From contig NZ_CAMFJS010000030.1 in NCBI RefSeq assembly GCF_945956965.1, positions 1 through 60,426 of the forward strand: a stretch of 60,426 bases of DNA, given 5' to 3'. Source of the DNA: an uncultured Roseateles sp. GTDB lineage: Bacteria; Pseudomonadota; Gammaproteobacteria; Burkholderiales; Burkholderiaceae_C. The position numbers and the translations under genes were made by a program. Positions 34,766 through 44,171 of this stretch are shown piece after piece (the first letter of the stretch is position 1; every line of letters starts with the position of its first letter). Under the pieces are notes generated by a model. That model saw only the letters and a list, made by a program, of their open reading frames with translations. It was not told the DNA's origin and did no database searches.

Positions 34766-36886
34766 TCAGTGCAGTACGCGGTAGATCTCTTCGGCAAGCT
34801 CGCGTGAAATCCCCTTCACCGTCGCAATCTCTTCCACGCTGGCTTGCGCCACGCCTCGCACACCACCAAAGCGTTGCAGCAGTTGGGCGCGCTTTTTGGG
34901 TCCGATGCCGTCGATATCCTCCAACCGCGAACCTCCTGTTCGCACTGCCGCGCGCTTGGCGCGCATGCCGGTGATGGCAAAGCGATGCGCCTCGTCGCGA
35001 ATCTGCGCCACCAGCATCAAGGCCGCCGAATCGCGGCCCAAGCCGATTTTGGGGCGGCCGTCGGCGAAGACCAGCTCCTCCAGGCCGACCTTGCGGCCCT
35101 CGCCCTTTTCCACGCCGACGATCAAGCTCAGGTCCAGGCCCAGCTCTTCAAACACTTCCCGCGCCATGGAGACCTGGCCTCGGCCGCCGTCCACCAAAAC
35201 CAGATCCGGCAAGCGCCCGGTGCCGAGCTGCGCGGCTTCCGCCAGCTTGCCGTAACGGCGGGTCAAGACCTGGCGCATGGCGGCGTAGTCGTCGCCGCCG
35301 GTGATGCCTTCGATGTTGTAGCGACGGTACTGGCTGCTTTGCATCTGGTGAGACTCAAACACCACGCAAGAGGCCATGGTGGCCTCGCCCGCGGTGTGGC
35401 TGATGTCGAAACATTCGATGCGGAAGGCATCCAACTCCTGTACCGACATATCCAAGGCGTCGACTAGCGCACGGGTGCGCGCTTGCTGCGAACCTTCTTC
35501 GGACAAGAGCCGCGCCAGCGCCAACTCTGCGCCCTTGACGCACATCTCTTGCCAGATGCGGCGCTGCCCACGCGGCTGCGCCTGCGTGGTAACCTTGAAG
35601 CCGGCTTGCTCGGTCAGCGCCTGTGCCAAGCCCTCATCCACAGGCTCGCTCACGATGATCAGTGAGGGCACTGCCGCTTCCAAATAGTGCTGGGCCATGA
35701 AGGCTTCCAGCACCAGGCGCTCGGGCGAGTAGTCACGGGCCTGATCGGCGCCGCCGTCTTCATCCTCATCAGCCAAGCGCAGCGCCGTGGCTTCTTCGAC
35801 ATGCTTGGGGAAAAAGGCACGGTCCCCCAAATGCCGGCCGCCGCGCACCATAGCCAGATTGACGCAAGCGCGTCCGCCCTGCACCTTGGCCGCAAGAATG
35901 TCCACATCACGGTCGCGCCCGGTGGCACTGTTCTCGTCCATCGACTGCTGCTGCAGCACCTTGGAAAGGGCCTGGATCTGGTTGCGCAACTCGGCCGCTT
36001 GCTCAAACTCCAGGCGATCGGCATGCGCCATCATCTGCACCTGCAAGCCGTCCATCACCTCTTGGGTGTCGCCCAATAAGAATCGCTCGGCATGGCTGAC
36101 GTTGCGGGCGTAGTCCGGACCCTGCCCCTCGGGCACGCAAGGGCCGGAGCAGCGCCGGATTTGATACAGCAAGCAGGGCCGGCTGCGGTTATTGAACACC
36201 GTGTCTTCACAGCTGCGCAGCTTGAACACTTTTTGGATCAGCTGGATCGACTCTTTCACCGCCCAGGCGCTCGGGAAAGGCCCGAAGTAGCGATGCCGCC
36301 GATCCACCGCACCGCGGTAGTAGCTCAAGCGCGGGAAGGCATGACCACTGAGCTTGAGATAGGGGTAGCTCTTGTCGTCCTTGAACAAGATGTTGAACTT
36401 GGGGTTCAGCGTCTTGATCAGATTGTTTTCCAGCAGCAAGGCCTCGGCCTCGGTGCGCACCACCGTCGTGTCCAGCCGGGCGATGCGCGCCACCATCATG
36501 CCGATGCGGGTGCCGCCGTGGTCTTTCTGGAAATAGCTGGAGACGCGCTTTTTCAGGTGCTTGGCCTTGCCGACGTAAAGCACCTGGTCTTGCGCATCGA
36601 AATAGCGATACACACCGGGCAGGCCGGGCAATGCCGCCACCTGGGCAAGAATTTTCTCGCGGCGCTCGCGGGCCGCTTGCTCCATCTCTTGCACACGCTG
36701 GGCTTCGGCCGCTTCGATGAGCTCGCGCTCGGCGGTCCACTCGGCCTGCTTTTGGGCGCCGAGCAAGGCGGCCTCGTCACTGGCGGGCGCGCTGGCAGGC
36801 AGGCTGCGCGACTCGGCCTGCTTCAGCAGCGGCTCTGGCGACACGGGTTCTGGCATCTCGGGGTCAGGCATCTCTGGCACTTGCAT
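34766..36886 (-). CDS. uvrC: Excinuclease ABC subunit C
   Basis: A 706-residue nuclease that makes both incisions in nucleotide excision repair. The GIY-YIG domain is at about residues 90-170 ('[20 protein letters not shown]'). A UVR motif follows ('[19 protein letters not shown]'), then the RNase H-like domain ('[19 protein letters not shown]') and two HhH motifs at the end ('[19 protein letters not shown]' and '[17 protein letters not shown]'). From the ATG at 36886 there is a Pro/Glu-rich, then helical, N-terminal extension of about 70 residues; an ATG near residue 68 would give the usual length, so the start is uncertain. Confidence 0.94.
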   Translation of the reverse strand: MQVPEMPDPEMPEPVSPEPLLKQAESRSLPASAPASDEAALLGAQKQAEWTAERELIEAAEAQRVQEMEQAARERREKILAQVAALPGLPGVYRYFDAQDQVLYVGKAKHLKKRVSSYFQKDHGGTRIGMMVARIARLDTTVVRTEAEALLLENNLIKTLNPKFNILFKDDKSYPYLKLSGHAFPRLSYYRGAVDRRHRYFGPFPSAWAVKESIQLIQKVFKLRSCEDTVFNNRSRPCLLYQIRRCSGPCVPEGQGPDYARNVSHAERFLLGDTQEVMDGLQVQMMAHADRLEFEQAAELRNQIQALSKVLQQQSMDENSATGRDRDVDILAAKVQGGRACVNLAMVRGGRHLGDRAFFPKHVEEATALRLADEDEDGGADQARDYSPERLVLEAFMAQHYLEAAVPSLIIVSEPVDEGLAQALTEQAGFKVTTQAQPRGQRRIWQEMCVKGAELALARLLSEEGSQQARTRALVDALDMSVQELDAFRIECFDISHTAGEATMASCVVFESHQMQSSQYRRYNIEGITGGDDYAAMRQVLTRRYGKLAEAAQLGTGRLPDLVLVDGGRGQVSMAREVFEELGLDLSLIVGVEKGEGRKVGLEELVFADGRPKIGLGRDSAALMLVAQIRDEAHRFAITGMRAKRAAVRTGGSRLEDIDGIGPKKRAQLLQRFGGVRGVAQASVEEIATVKGISRELAEEIYRVLH

Positions 36887-36919
36887 CAGCCGGATTGTGC
36901 CGCCCCGGATAATCCCCCC

Positions 36920-38002
36920 ATGGAAAAGCAATGGGATTTGTTTTGCCGAGTGATCGACAACTACGGCGACATCGGCGTGAGCTGGCGCCTGGCCCGCGAC
37001 TTGGCCGCGCGCGGCCAACAGGTGCGCTTGTGGTTGGATGATGACGCGCCGCTGCAGTGGATGGCGCCGCAGCCGCGCCCGGCGGGGATTGAGGTTTTGC
37101 CCTGGGGCGACCCTCCGGCTGACTTGAGTGGCAGCGATGTGGTGATCGAAACCTTCGGCTGCGAATTGCCTGAAGCCTTTGTCGCCCGCATGGCCGCGCA
37201 AGCGCGCCCGCCCCTGTGGCTCAATCTCGAATACCTCAGCGCCGAGGCCTATGTGGAACGCAGCCACGGCTTGGCATCTCCGCAGTTCAGCGGCCCGGGG
37301 CGCGGCCTTGCCAAGTCATTCTTTTACCCCGGCTTCACTGAGCGGACCGGCGGCCTCTTGCGCGAGCCCGGCCTGCTGCAAGCGCAGGCAGGATTTGATG
37401 CCAGCGCATGGCTGAATGCGCAAGGCGTGCAGCGGCCCACGCCACGGACGCAGATCGTCAGCCTGTTCGCCTACCCCAATGCCGTCCTGCCCGAGTTGTT
37501 GGCCGGCCTGGCGCAGCAGGACTGCCTAGTGCTGGTCTGCGCCGGCCAGGTGCAAGAGGTGATACGGGCGCTCAGCCGCGACCAGACCCTACCGGCAGGT
37601 CTGCGGTGGCAAGCCCTGCCCTACCTGAGCCAAATCGACTTCGACCATTTGCTCTGGGCCTGTGACTTCAACTTCGTGCGCGGCGAGGACTCTTTTGTGC
37701 GCGCCCAATGGGCCGGCAAGCCATTCGTCTGGCAGATCTATCCGCAAACAGACGGCGCCCACGCGCCCAAGCTGGAGGCTTTTATGAACCGCTGGCTGGC
37801 TGGCGCCGACGGCGATTTGGCCGCCGACTATCGCCAACTCTGGCGCAGCTGGAACGGCCTGCAAGCCTGGCAAGGCGTGGCGTGGCCGGGGCCCGAACGC
37901 GAGACTCAAGCCTTGCGCCACGCCCAGGATTGGCGTGATCTTTTGACGCAGCAAAACGATCTCACCAGCCAGTTGCTCGGGCTTGCCCATAAAACAAGCT
38001 AA
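36920..38002 (+). CDS. earP: EF-P arginine rhamnosyltransferase EarP
   Basis: A 360-residue inverting glycosyltransferase (DUF2331) that adds rhamnose to Arg32 of EF-P. The start '[20 protein letters not shown]' carries the conserved Asp catalytic region. The C-terminal half has '[20 protein letters not shown]' and '[20 protein letters not shown]', the nucleotide-sugar binding signature of the family. The open frame runs far upstream only because it is antisense to uvrC. It is divergent from uvrC and 213 bp upstream of its substrate gene efp. Confidence 0.93.
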   Translation: MEKQWDLFCRVIDNYGDIGVSWRLARDLAARGQQVRLWLDDDAPLQWMAPQPRPAGIEVLPWGDPPADLSGSDVVIETFGCELPEAFVARMAAQARPPLWLNLEYLSAEAYVERSHGLASPQFSGPGRGLAKSFFYPGFTERTGGLLREPGLLQAQAGFDASAWLNAQGVQRPTPRTQIVSLFAYPNAVLPELLAGLAQQDCLVLVCAGQVQEVIRALSRDQTLPAGLRWQALPYLSQIDFDHLLWACDFNFVRGEDSFVRAQWAGKPFVWQIYPQTDGAHAPKLEAFMNRWLAGADGDLAADYRQLWRSWNGLQAWQGVAWPGPERETQALRHAQDWRDLLTQQNDLTSQLLGLAHKTS

Positions 38003-38215
38003 AATCCAAGGCTTTGCCGCGCCACGGGAAATCGTTTTTTGAATATTTCTTGCCGACGCGGGCAATGAATCAATTGCTTTTTTGGCCAGTAGGGGCACGC
38101 ATAGCATGCAAAAGCCCGCTGCGAGAGTGAATCAGGCTGCAATAAACGGCAAGCCACTTTCGCGCCAAGCCAAGCCCCGTAACACCTGTCCATCCCAATA
38201 TCGGAACGAACACCC

Positions 38216-38770
38216 ATGAAGATTGCACAAGAAATCCGCGCCGGCAACGTGATCATGCACGGCAAGGACCCGATGGTCGTGCTGAAGACCGAATACAGCC
38301 GTGGTGGCCGTAACGCCGCCACCGTGCGCATGAAGCTCAAAAGCCTGCTGAACAACTCGGGCACCGAAGTTGTCTTCAAGGCTGACGACAAGATGGACCA
38401 GGTCATCCTGGAAAAGAAGGACTGCACCTACACCTACTTCGCTGACCCGATGTATGTGTTCATGGACACCGAGTACAACCAGTTCGAAGTGGAAGCCGAG
38501 AACATGGGCGACGCTCTGTCCTACTTGGAAGACTCCATGCCCGTGGAAGTGGTGTTCTACGACGGCAAGGCCATCTCGGTCGAACTGCCCACCTCGCTGG
38601 TGCGTGAAGTGACCTGGACCGAGCCGGCCGTCAAGGGCGACACCTCGGGCAAGGTGCTGAAGCCTGCCAAGATCTCCACCGGTTTCGAAATCCCCGTGCC
38701 CATCTTCGTGGCCCAGGGCGACAAGATCGAAATCGACACCCGCACGCACGAGTACCGCAAGCGCGTCTAA
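38216..38770 (+). CDS. efp: Translation elongation factor P
   Basis: A 184-residue factor that relieves ribosome stalling at polyproline stretches. The loop '[14 protein letters not shown]' has Arg at position 32, where lysine-modifying bacteria have Lys; Arg32 is the target of EarP, encoded just upstream. The end '[11 protein letters not shown]' is the typical domain III signature. A terminator follows. Confidence 0.97.
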   Translation: MKIAQEIRAGNVIMHGKDPMVVLKTEYSRGGRNAATVRMKLKSLLNNSGTEVVFKADDKMDQVILEKKDCTYTYFADPMYVFMDTEYNQFEVEAENMGDALSYLEDSMPVEVVFYDGKAISVELPTSLVREVTWTEPAVKGDTSGKVLKPAKISTGFEIPVPIFVAQGDKIEIDTRTHEYRKRV

Positions 38771-38797
38771 TTGCTGCACGCAGCTTCAGACGAGTTC

Positions 38798-38826
38798 AAA
38801 AAGCGCACCTTGGGTGCGCTTTTTTT
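38798..38826 (+). terminator. Terminator after efp
   Basis: GCGCACC (38803-38809) and GGTGCGC (38813-38819), with five A residues before and seven T residues after, TTG loop. Confidence 0.9.
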
Positions 38827-38845
38827 ATGTCAAACAGGGATGAGC

Positions 38846-39646
38846 ATGAACCCCGAGTCACAGCAATTGTTTGAGGCCTATGTGCATGACCAGCAGGACC
38901 TTCCGCTGCTGGGCTACACACTCGAAGCCCTGCCCCACCTACGCCGCCACATTCCCTTGGGCGCGGCCGCAGACAACGAAGCCTTGCTGTGCTTCGCACG
39001 CCTGAGCCCAGGCGAAGAGTTGGCGCAGATCCAGGCGCAGATCGACTTCTTTCAGGCCCGCGGGCAAGACTTTGAATGGAAGGTCTACGCCCTGGATCAG
39101 CCCACTGATCTCAAGCAAATGCTGGAGTCGCAAGGCTTTCAGGCCGGTGACCCCGAGGTCTTCATGACTTACAGCCTGCGCGGCGCCTGCAGACCAACTC
39201 GGGCACTCCCCGCCGGGATAGAGATTCGCCGCATCGAGCAGCCCGAACAACTGGGTGACATCTTGCTGGTGCAAGCGCAAATCTGGGGCAGAGACTTCGA
39301 GTGGTTGCGCGCCAAATTGACCAGCAGCCTAGAACAGCCTGAGTCCATCAGCCTGTTTTGCGCCTATGCCGAGGGCCAGGCCATCGCCAGCGGCTGGACC
39401 GACTATCCAGTGGGCTCACGCTTTGCCGAATTGCATGGCGGCGCCGTCCTACCCGCCTGGCGCGGGCGCGGTGTCTTTTCCGCCTTGCTGGATGTCCGCA
39501 TCAGTGACGCCGCCCCGCGCGGCTACGAGTGGTTGGCCGTAGACGCCGCGCCCATGAGCCGCCCCATTCTGCTGGCGCAAGGCTTCACACCCATCTGCAT
39601 GACCTGGCCGATGCGCTGGACTCACACGCAAGCTTGCGCCGAATAG
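38846..39646 (+). CDS. GNAT-family N-acetyltransferase
   Basis: A 266-residue acetyltransferase. The acetyl-CoA motif A is '[20 protein letters not shown]' (about residues 195-215), and '[17 protein letters not shown]' closes the fold. The N-terminal half is a second, degenerate GNAT-like region ('[19 protein letters not shown]'). The ATG at 38846 has AGGGA 5 bp upstream and is preferred over an ATG two codons earlier. Its 3' end overlaps the convergent ilvB-like gene by 25 bp. Substrate unknown. Confidence 0.78.
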   Translation: MNPESQQLFEAYVHDQQDLPLLGYTLEALPHLRRHIPLGAAADNEALLCFARLSPGEELAQIQAQIDFFQARGQDFEWKVYALDQPTDLKQMLESQGFQAGDPEVFMTYSLRGACRPTRALPAGIEIRRIEQPEQLGDILLVQAQIWGRDFEWLRAKLTSSLEQPESISLFCAYAEGQAIASGWTDYPVGSRFAELHGGAVLPAWRGRGVFSALLDVRISDAAPRGYEWLAVDAAPMSRPILLAQGFTPICMTWPMRWTHTQACAE

Positions 39647-41373
39647 GCCCGGTCTTTAGCCAGCCAGACCTGGTCATGCCCGGCGCCAGCCGGAATCATC
39701 GGAAAACAGTTTTCCTCGGCTGCCACTTGCACATCCAAGAAGAAGGGGCCATCAGAGTCCAAACAACGCAACAAGGCCGCGTTCAACTCCTCGCGCCGCG
39801 TCACGCGTAGCGCTTGCCAGCCAAAGGCCTGGGCCAAGGCGACAAAGTCAGGCAAGGCCTCCGTGTAGCTGTGGCTGTAGCGGCCCTCGTGGATCAGCTC
39901 CTGCCATTGCCGCACCATGCCCATGCGGCCGTTATTGCACAGCACCAACTTCACCGGCAGGCGGTGCTGCACGGCAGTGGAAAGTTCCTGAATGTTCATC
40001 AGCACCGAAGCGTCACCGCTGACGCACACCACCGTTTTGTTTGGGTGCGCCACTTGGGCGCCGATGGCAGCCGGCAGGCCGTAACCCATGGTGCCGGCAC
40101 CGCCGGAGGTCAGCCAGCGCCGTGGCCGCTCAAACCGGAGATGCTGCGCCGCCCACATCTGATGCTGACCCACATCGGTGGCGACGATGGCATCGCGGCC
40201 GTTCAGCGCGGCCTGCAAGCGGCTCATCAAGGCCTGAGGCAAGACCTGACCCTCGCAAGCGGACTCGTCAAAGCGCAGTGAGCGGGCGCCACGCCAGTGC
40301 TCGATTTGCGCCCACCAGGGGCTCAGGTCGACGGCCTCCGCGTCGCCCCAGGCTTCCTCCAGGGCCAAGAGACTAAGGCCGCAATCACCCACCAAAGCCA
40401 CATCGGCCCTGCGCACCTTGTTGATTTGAGTGGCCGACACGTCTAGGTGGATCACCTTGGCGCCGGGGCAAAAGCGATCCAGGCGGCCGGTCACGCGGTC
40501 ATCGAACCGTGCGCCAACACAGACGATCAAGTCGGCATGGTGCATGGCCAGATTGGCCTCCAAGGTGCCATGCATGCCCAGCATGCCGATGAACTGCGGT
40601 TCACTGGCCGCAAATGCACCCAAACCCATCAAGGTCAAAGTGCAAGGCGCCCCTGTGCGACGCAGCAAGCGGGTCAGCGTTGCGCAGGCCGCCTCGCCTG
40701 AATTGATGAGCCCGCCACCGCCGTAAAACACCGGGCGGCGCGCCGCCCTCAGCAAGGCAAGGGCTGCGGCCACTTGCTCAGGTGCAGGCGCTGCCGCTGA
40801 CGCTGCGTCTTCTGGCGCGGGCAGCGGCGCGCAAAAGGGCTGCGTCAGTGCTGCCAGCTGAATGTCTTTTGGAAAGTCCAGCAGCACCGGCCCCGGCCGC
40901 CCGCCGGCCGCGCAGGCGAAGGCTTGCGCCACGGTGGCCGCCACCGCATCAGCCGCACGGATCTGCACATTCCACTTGGTCACCGGCTTGGAGATGCCCA
41001 AGGCATCGCATTCCTGAAAAGCGTCGGTGCCAATGGCCGTGGTAGCCACCTGCCCGCTGATGCACAAGACCGGCACCGAATCACACAAGGCATCCAGCAA
41101 GCCGGTGGTGGTGTTGCTCATGCCGGGGCCGGAGGTCACAAACACCACGCCGACCCGGCCGGTGCTGCGCGCATAACCCTCGGCCGCATGGACAGCGGCT
41201 TGCTCATGGCGCACCAGCACATGGCGCAGGCGCGGCTCACCATGCAGGGCATCGTAGAGCGGCAGCACGGCACCACCGGGGTAGCCGAACACGGTATCGA
41301 CCCCCAGGCTCAGCAGGCTGGCGATCAAGGCTTGGGCGCCATTGGCGGTGCGGGTTTCAGAAGCGAGATTCAT
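39622..41373 (-). CDS. ilvB: Acetolactate synthase-type TPP enzyme, large subunit
   Basis: A 583-residue thiamine diphosphate enzyme. The N-terminal domain has '[20 protein letters not shown]' and the catalytic Glu in '[16 protein letters not shown]'. The central FAD/nucleotide domain follows, and the TPP site is '[20 protein letters not shown]' with '[15 protein letters not shown]'. The ATG at 41373 has GGAGG upstream. No regulatory small subunit (ilvN/ilvH) is adjacent, and an Lrp-type regulator is divergent, so this may be a second, separately controlled acetolactate synthase rather than the main biosynthetic one. Confidence 0.85.
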   Translation of the reverse strand: MNLASETRTANGAQALIASLLSLGVDTVFGYPGGAVLPLYDALHGEPRLRHVLVRHEQAAVHAAEGYARSTGRVGVVFVTSGPGMSNTTTGLLDALCDSVPVLCISGQVATTAIGTDAFQECDALGISKPVTKWNVQIRAADAVAATVAQAFACAAGGRPGPVLLDFPKDIQLAALTQPFCAPLPAPEDAASAAAPAPEQVAAALALLRAARRPVFYGGGGLINSGEAACATLTRLLRRTGAPCTLTLMGLGAFAASEPQFIGMLGMHGTLEANLAMHHADLIVCVGARFDDRVTGRLDRFCPGAKVIHLDVSATQINKVRRADVALVGDCGLSLLALEEAWGDAEAVDLSPWWAQIEHWRGARSLRFDESACEGQVLPQALMSRLQAALNGRDAIVATDVGQHQMWAAQHLRFERPRRWLTSGGAGTMGYGLPAAIGAQVAHPNKTVVCVSGDASVLMNIQELSTAVQHRLPVKLVLCNNGRMGMVRQWQELIHEGRYSHSYTEALPDFVALAQAFGWQALRVTRREELNAALLRCLDSDGPFFLDVQVAAEENCFPMIPAGAGHDQVWLAKDRAYSAQACV

Positions 41374-41472
41374 GCCTCCACTGTGCCCAAAGGCGGGCGG
41401 CAAAGGCTTTCGAAATTCTTGTGATAAAAACGAATTTCAGCAAATCCTCCTGCCAATTCAATAATTCACAGA

Positions 41473-41952
41473 ATGAAACTGGATAAATTCGACTTTGCCA
41501 TTCTGCGCGCCCTGCAGCAGGATGCCCGCATCAGCCTGCAGGAACTCAGCGCGCAGGTCGGCCTGACCAGCTCGCCTTGCTGGAGCCGCATCAAGCGCAT
41601 GGAAGAAGACGGGGTGATTGAGGGCTATGCCGTGCGGGTGAATGCGGCCAAGGTCGGCCTGGCAGACACGGTGATCGTGCAGGTCACACTGGACAATCAT
41701 TCGGACCAAGCTCTGGCCGACTTTGGCCGTGCGCTGGAGCAAATTCCAGAAGTACTGGAAGCTTTTTTGGTCTCGGGCGACTACGACTACTACGTGCGCA
41801 TCGCGGTGGCCGACACGCGCGATTACGAGCGCTTGCTGCGCGAGCGGCTCTACCAAATCCCCGGCATACGCCACAGCAAATCAAGCTTTGTGCTGCGCCA
41901 GCTCAAGCAGAGCCAGCTGCCGCTGCGCGCCGGGGCTGGCGGAACTCAGTGA
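41473..41952 (+). CDS. Lrp/AsnC-family transcriptional regulator
   Basis: A 159-residue regulator. The N-terminal HTH is 'KFDFAILRALQQDARISLQE' with 'VGLTSSPCWSRIKRMEEDGV'. The C-terminal RAM domain is 'AFLVSGDYDYYVRIAVADTR'. It is divergent from the acetolactate synthase-type gene with 99 bp between the starts, so that gene is the obvious candidate target; amino acid ligands are usual for this family. Confidence 0.9.
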   Translation: MKLDKFDFAILRALQQDARISLQELSAQVGLTSSPCWSRIKRMEEDGVIEGYAVRVNAAKVGLADTVIVQVTLDNHSDQALADFGRALEQIPEVLEAFLVSGDYDYYVRIAVADTRDYERLLRERLYQIPGIRHSKSSFVLRQLKQSQLPLRAGAGGTQ

Positions 41953-42350
41953 GCGCGTTTTGCTTTGACGGAAGCCTTGGCGCCAGATTTTGCACCGGTC
42001 TTGGTGCTGGCTGTCCCGCCCGCCTTGGCTTGGTTCTTATTGCTCGCCTTTTTAGCGGTCTTGTTGCTTGCAGGCTTGGCCTTGGACGCGCTCTTGCCAC
42101 TGGCGGGCTTGGCCTTGGACGACTTTTGGCTAGGCTTGGCGCTCTTGTCTGCGCGGACTTTCTTGCCGGCGGATTTGGCCTTGGTGCTCGGCGCTGGCGC
42201 CTGCGCGGCAGGCTCAGGGCTGACACGGCCGGCTACGGCGGGCGGCATGGGCTGGTCCACAGCAATGGCTTGAGATTGCTGCGGAATTTGCTGCGCCAGT
42301 GCCACGCTGCTCACCAAGCTGGCCAGGGCCAAGAGCATCAATTTTTTCAT
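41946..42350 (-). CDS. Exported lysine/alanine-rich protein
   Basis: A 134-residue protein of no recognised family. The signal peptide is 'MKKLMLLALASLVSSVALAQ' with cleavage after ALA. A short Pro/Gln-rich part follows, then about 85 residues of Lys, Ala, Ser and Pro with repeats such as 'SSKAKPASGKSASKAKPASN' that resemble histone H1 tails. It is strongly basic. Its 3' end overlaps the Lrp gene by 7 bp. A periplasmic or surface polycation is likely; the function is unknown. Confidence 0.65.
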   Translation of the reverse strand: MKKLMLLALASLVSSVALAQQIPQQSQAIAVDQPMPPAVAGRVSPEPAAQAPAPSTKAKSAGKKVRADKSAKPSQKSSKAKPASGKSASKAKPASNKTAKKASNKNQAKAGGTASTKTGAKSGAKASVKAKRAH

Positions 42351-42434
42351 CCAAGGACTCCAATGGTTTCCGATGCCATGTCGAGGGGGCGGCATCGCTG
42401 CGCGGGATTTTAGTGGCGCGCCAGCGTGCCTCCC

Positions 42435-43304
42435 TCAGATGAACTCACCCTCACGCAGCCACTTGGTCGCCACCCACTTCTCACCCTCAATCACCGGCGC
42501 GCCGCCGTGCAGGGTTTGGGTGCTGGCATCCGGCCTGTCATAGCTGAAGAACACCGCATTGCCCTTGACGGGCGAGACGGCCAGTTGGATGTCCGGAAAC
42601 ACGGTGGCGCCGCCCGCCAGCGGCGTGTTGAGGTAGATCACTAGGGTGCCCACGCGCTGCCCGCCGCGGGCCAGAATCGCCGGCGTGGCCGGGTGCTCCG
42701 GGTCGAAATAGTCGTAATGCGGTTGGTACTCGGCGCCGGGCCGGTAGTGCAGCACTTGCAGGCCCTCGCCGTTTTCCACCGGCCAGTTCAGCAAGGCTGC
42801 GATGCGGGCTTCGATGCGGGCAATCAAGCCGTCCTCGCCACGGCGGAAGAACATGCCGTCACTGGTGCGGGCGCTATTGACCTCGCTGCCGCTGGCGGCG
42901 TCGGCCACGGTCTCGGAGCGAGCCAGGCGCGGCTCAGCCTGCGCGATCAAGGCATCACATTCGGCGTCGGACAAGACGCTGCCAAACACCACGACCCGCG
43001 GCTGCGCCAAGGTCAGCAAGACCTTGACCTCATGCCCTTCCACCCACAGGCTGTTGGGCCCCTGGGTCAGCTCAGGCTCGGGCAGGCGGCCCGACGGTGG
43101 CAGGCTGCGCTGGGTCGCGGTGAACGCCTTCAGGGCGGGCAGTTGCTGCTGAGCCTCAAGCACCTCGCGCAGGGCTTGATCGGCCACCGAGGCGTCCCAA
43201 CCGCTGGCACGCATGGCGGCGAGTACCTTGTCATGGCCATGGCCTTCTTTGAGCTGCACCGCGATCCAGCGGCGCACTTCCACGGTGACCAATTGCTGCG
43301 ACAT
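42435..43304 (-). CDS. 2OG-Fe(II) oxygenase (prolyl 4-hydroxylase-like)
   Basis: A 289-residue dioxygenase. The iron ligands are His and Asp in 'YQPHYDYFDPEHP' and the distal His in 'TQTLHGGAPVIEGEKWVATK', where the Lys binds 2-oxoglutarate. It matches the bacterial P4H-like proteins that hydroxylate protein prolines. The N-terminal 60 residues form a small helical domain ('KVLAAMRASGWDASVADQAL'). It is in line with yaaA, 11 bp downstream of it. Confidence 0.83.
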   Translation of the reverse strand: MSQQLVTVEVRRWIAVQLKEGHGHDKVLAAMRASGWDASVADQALREVLEAQQQLPALKAFTATQRSLPPSGRLPEPELTQGPNSLWVEGHEVKVLLTLAQPRVVVFGSVLSDAECDALIAQAEPRLARSETVADAASGSEVNSARTSDGMFFRRGEDGLIARIEARIAALLNWPVENGEGLQVLHYRPGAEYQPHYDYFDPEHPATPAILARGGQRVGTLVIYLNTPLAGGATVFPDIQLAVSPVKGNAVFFSYDRPDASTQTLHGGAPVIEGEKWVATKWLREGEFI

Positions 43305-43315
43305 CGTCAGTCCTT

Positions 43316-44098
43316 TCAGGCCACGCGGCGACGGAACAAGAATCGCTCAGGGGTCGACAAGTCTGGCACATAGGCATAGCCCTCGGCGTCAAACCCTTGC
43401 AAGCCGGCCGGCGTGTCAATCCGCTGCGTGATGGCGTAACGGGCCATCAGGCCGCGCGCCCGCTTGGCGAAGAAGCTGATGATTTTGTACTGGCCGTTCT
43501 TCCAGTCTTCGAACTGGCATTCGATCACGCGCGGGCGCAGGCAGCGGCGGTCAGCGGCCTTGAAATACTCCTGCGAAGCCAGGTTCACGATCACCGGCGA
43601 CACATCGGCCGCCGCCCGGGCATTCAGATGCTCGGCCAGGCCATCGCCCCAGAAGCTGTAGAGGCTGGCACCGGCCGGATTGGCCAGCCGCGTGCCCATT
43701 TCCAGGCGATAGGGCTGCACCAGATCGAGCGGCCGCAAGACGCCATACAGCCCCGAAAGAATGGCCAAATGCTGCTGCGCCCAAGCCAGATCATCCAGGC
43801 TCATGGTCTTGGCCGAGAGGCCGCCGTACACATCGCCGTCAAAGGCAAAGGCGGCCGGCTTGCTATTGGCATGATCAAAGTGCGGCACCCAGCTTTGATA
43901 GCGGTCCACATTGAGCTTGGCCAGGTCCTCGGACAAATGCATCAAGGCCGCCACTTCCTCGGCCGACTTGGCCTTGAGGATTTGAATCAAGGCCTCGGAC
44001 TGCGGCACAAACTGCGGCTGGGTGCTGAGGGCTTGAACCGGCGCGGGGGTGGGAGTCTCGTAGTCGAGCGCCTTGGCGGGAGAGATCAAATAGAGCAT
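43316..44098 (-). CDS. yaaA: Peroxide stress protein YaaA (UPF0246)
   Basis: A 260-residue DUF328 protein, linked in E. coli to limiting Fenton damage by lowering free iron. Recognisable parts are 'MLYLISPAKALDYETPTP', 'FDGDVYGGLSAKTM', 'HLAILSGLYGVLRPLDLVQP' and 'IISFFAKRARGLMARY'. The open frame extends 11 codons upstream, but the ATG at 44098 gives the family N terminus. Confidence 0.92.
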   Translation of the reverse strand: MLYLISPAKALDYETPTPAPVQALSTQPQFVPQSEALIQILKAKSAEEVAALMHLSEDLAKLNVDRYQSWVPHFDHANSKPAAFAFDGDVYGGLSAKTMSLDDLAWAQQHLAILSGLYGVLRPLDLVQPYRLEMGTRLANPAGASLYSFWGDGLAEHLNARAAADVSPVIVNLASQEYFKAADRRCLRPRVIECQFEDWKNGQYKIISFFAKRARGLMARYAITQRIDTPAGLQGFDAEGYAYVPDLSTPERFLFRRRVA

Positions 44099-44129
44099 GC
44101 AAACATTTTCGCAGTTGGCAAAAACAAGC

Positions 44130-44149
44130 AAACCCGCCGCAGCGGGTTT
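44130..44149 (-). terminator. Terminator after tolC
   Basis: AAACCCGC with GCGGGTTT around a 4-nt loop, followed on the minus strand by GCTTGTTTTTG. It lies between the tolC stop and the yaaA start. Confidence 0.7.
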
Positions 44150-44171
44150 GGGGCATCAAAAAACCCGAGCC

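Noticed and set aside
36092-36919. The upstream 276 codons of the open frame containing earP.
   Set aside because: They are antisense to uvrC; EarP homologues begin at the ATG at 36920.
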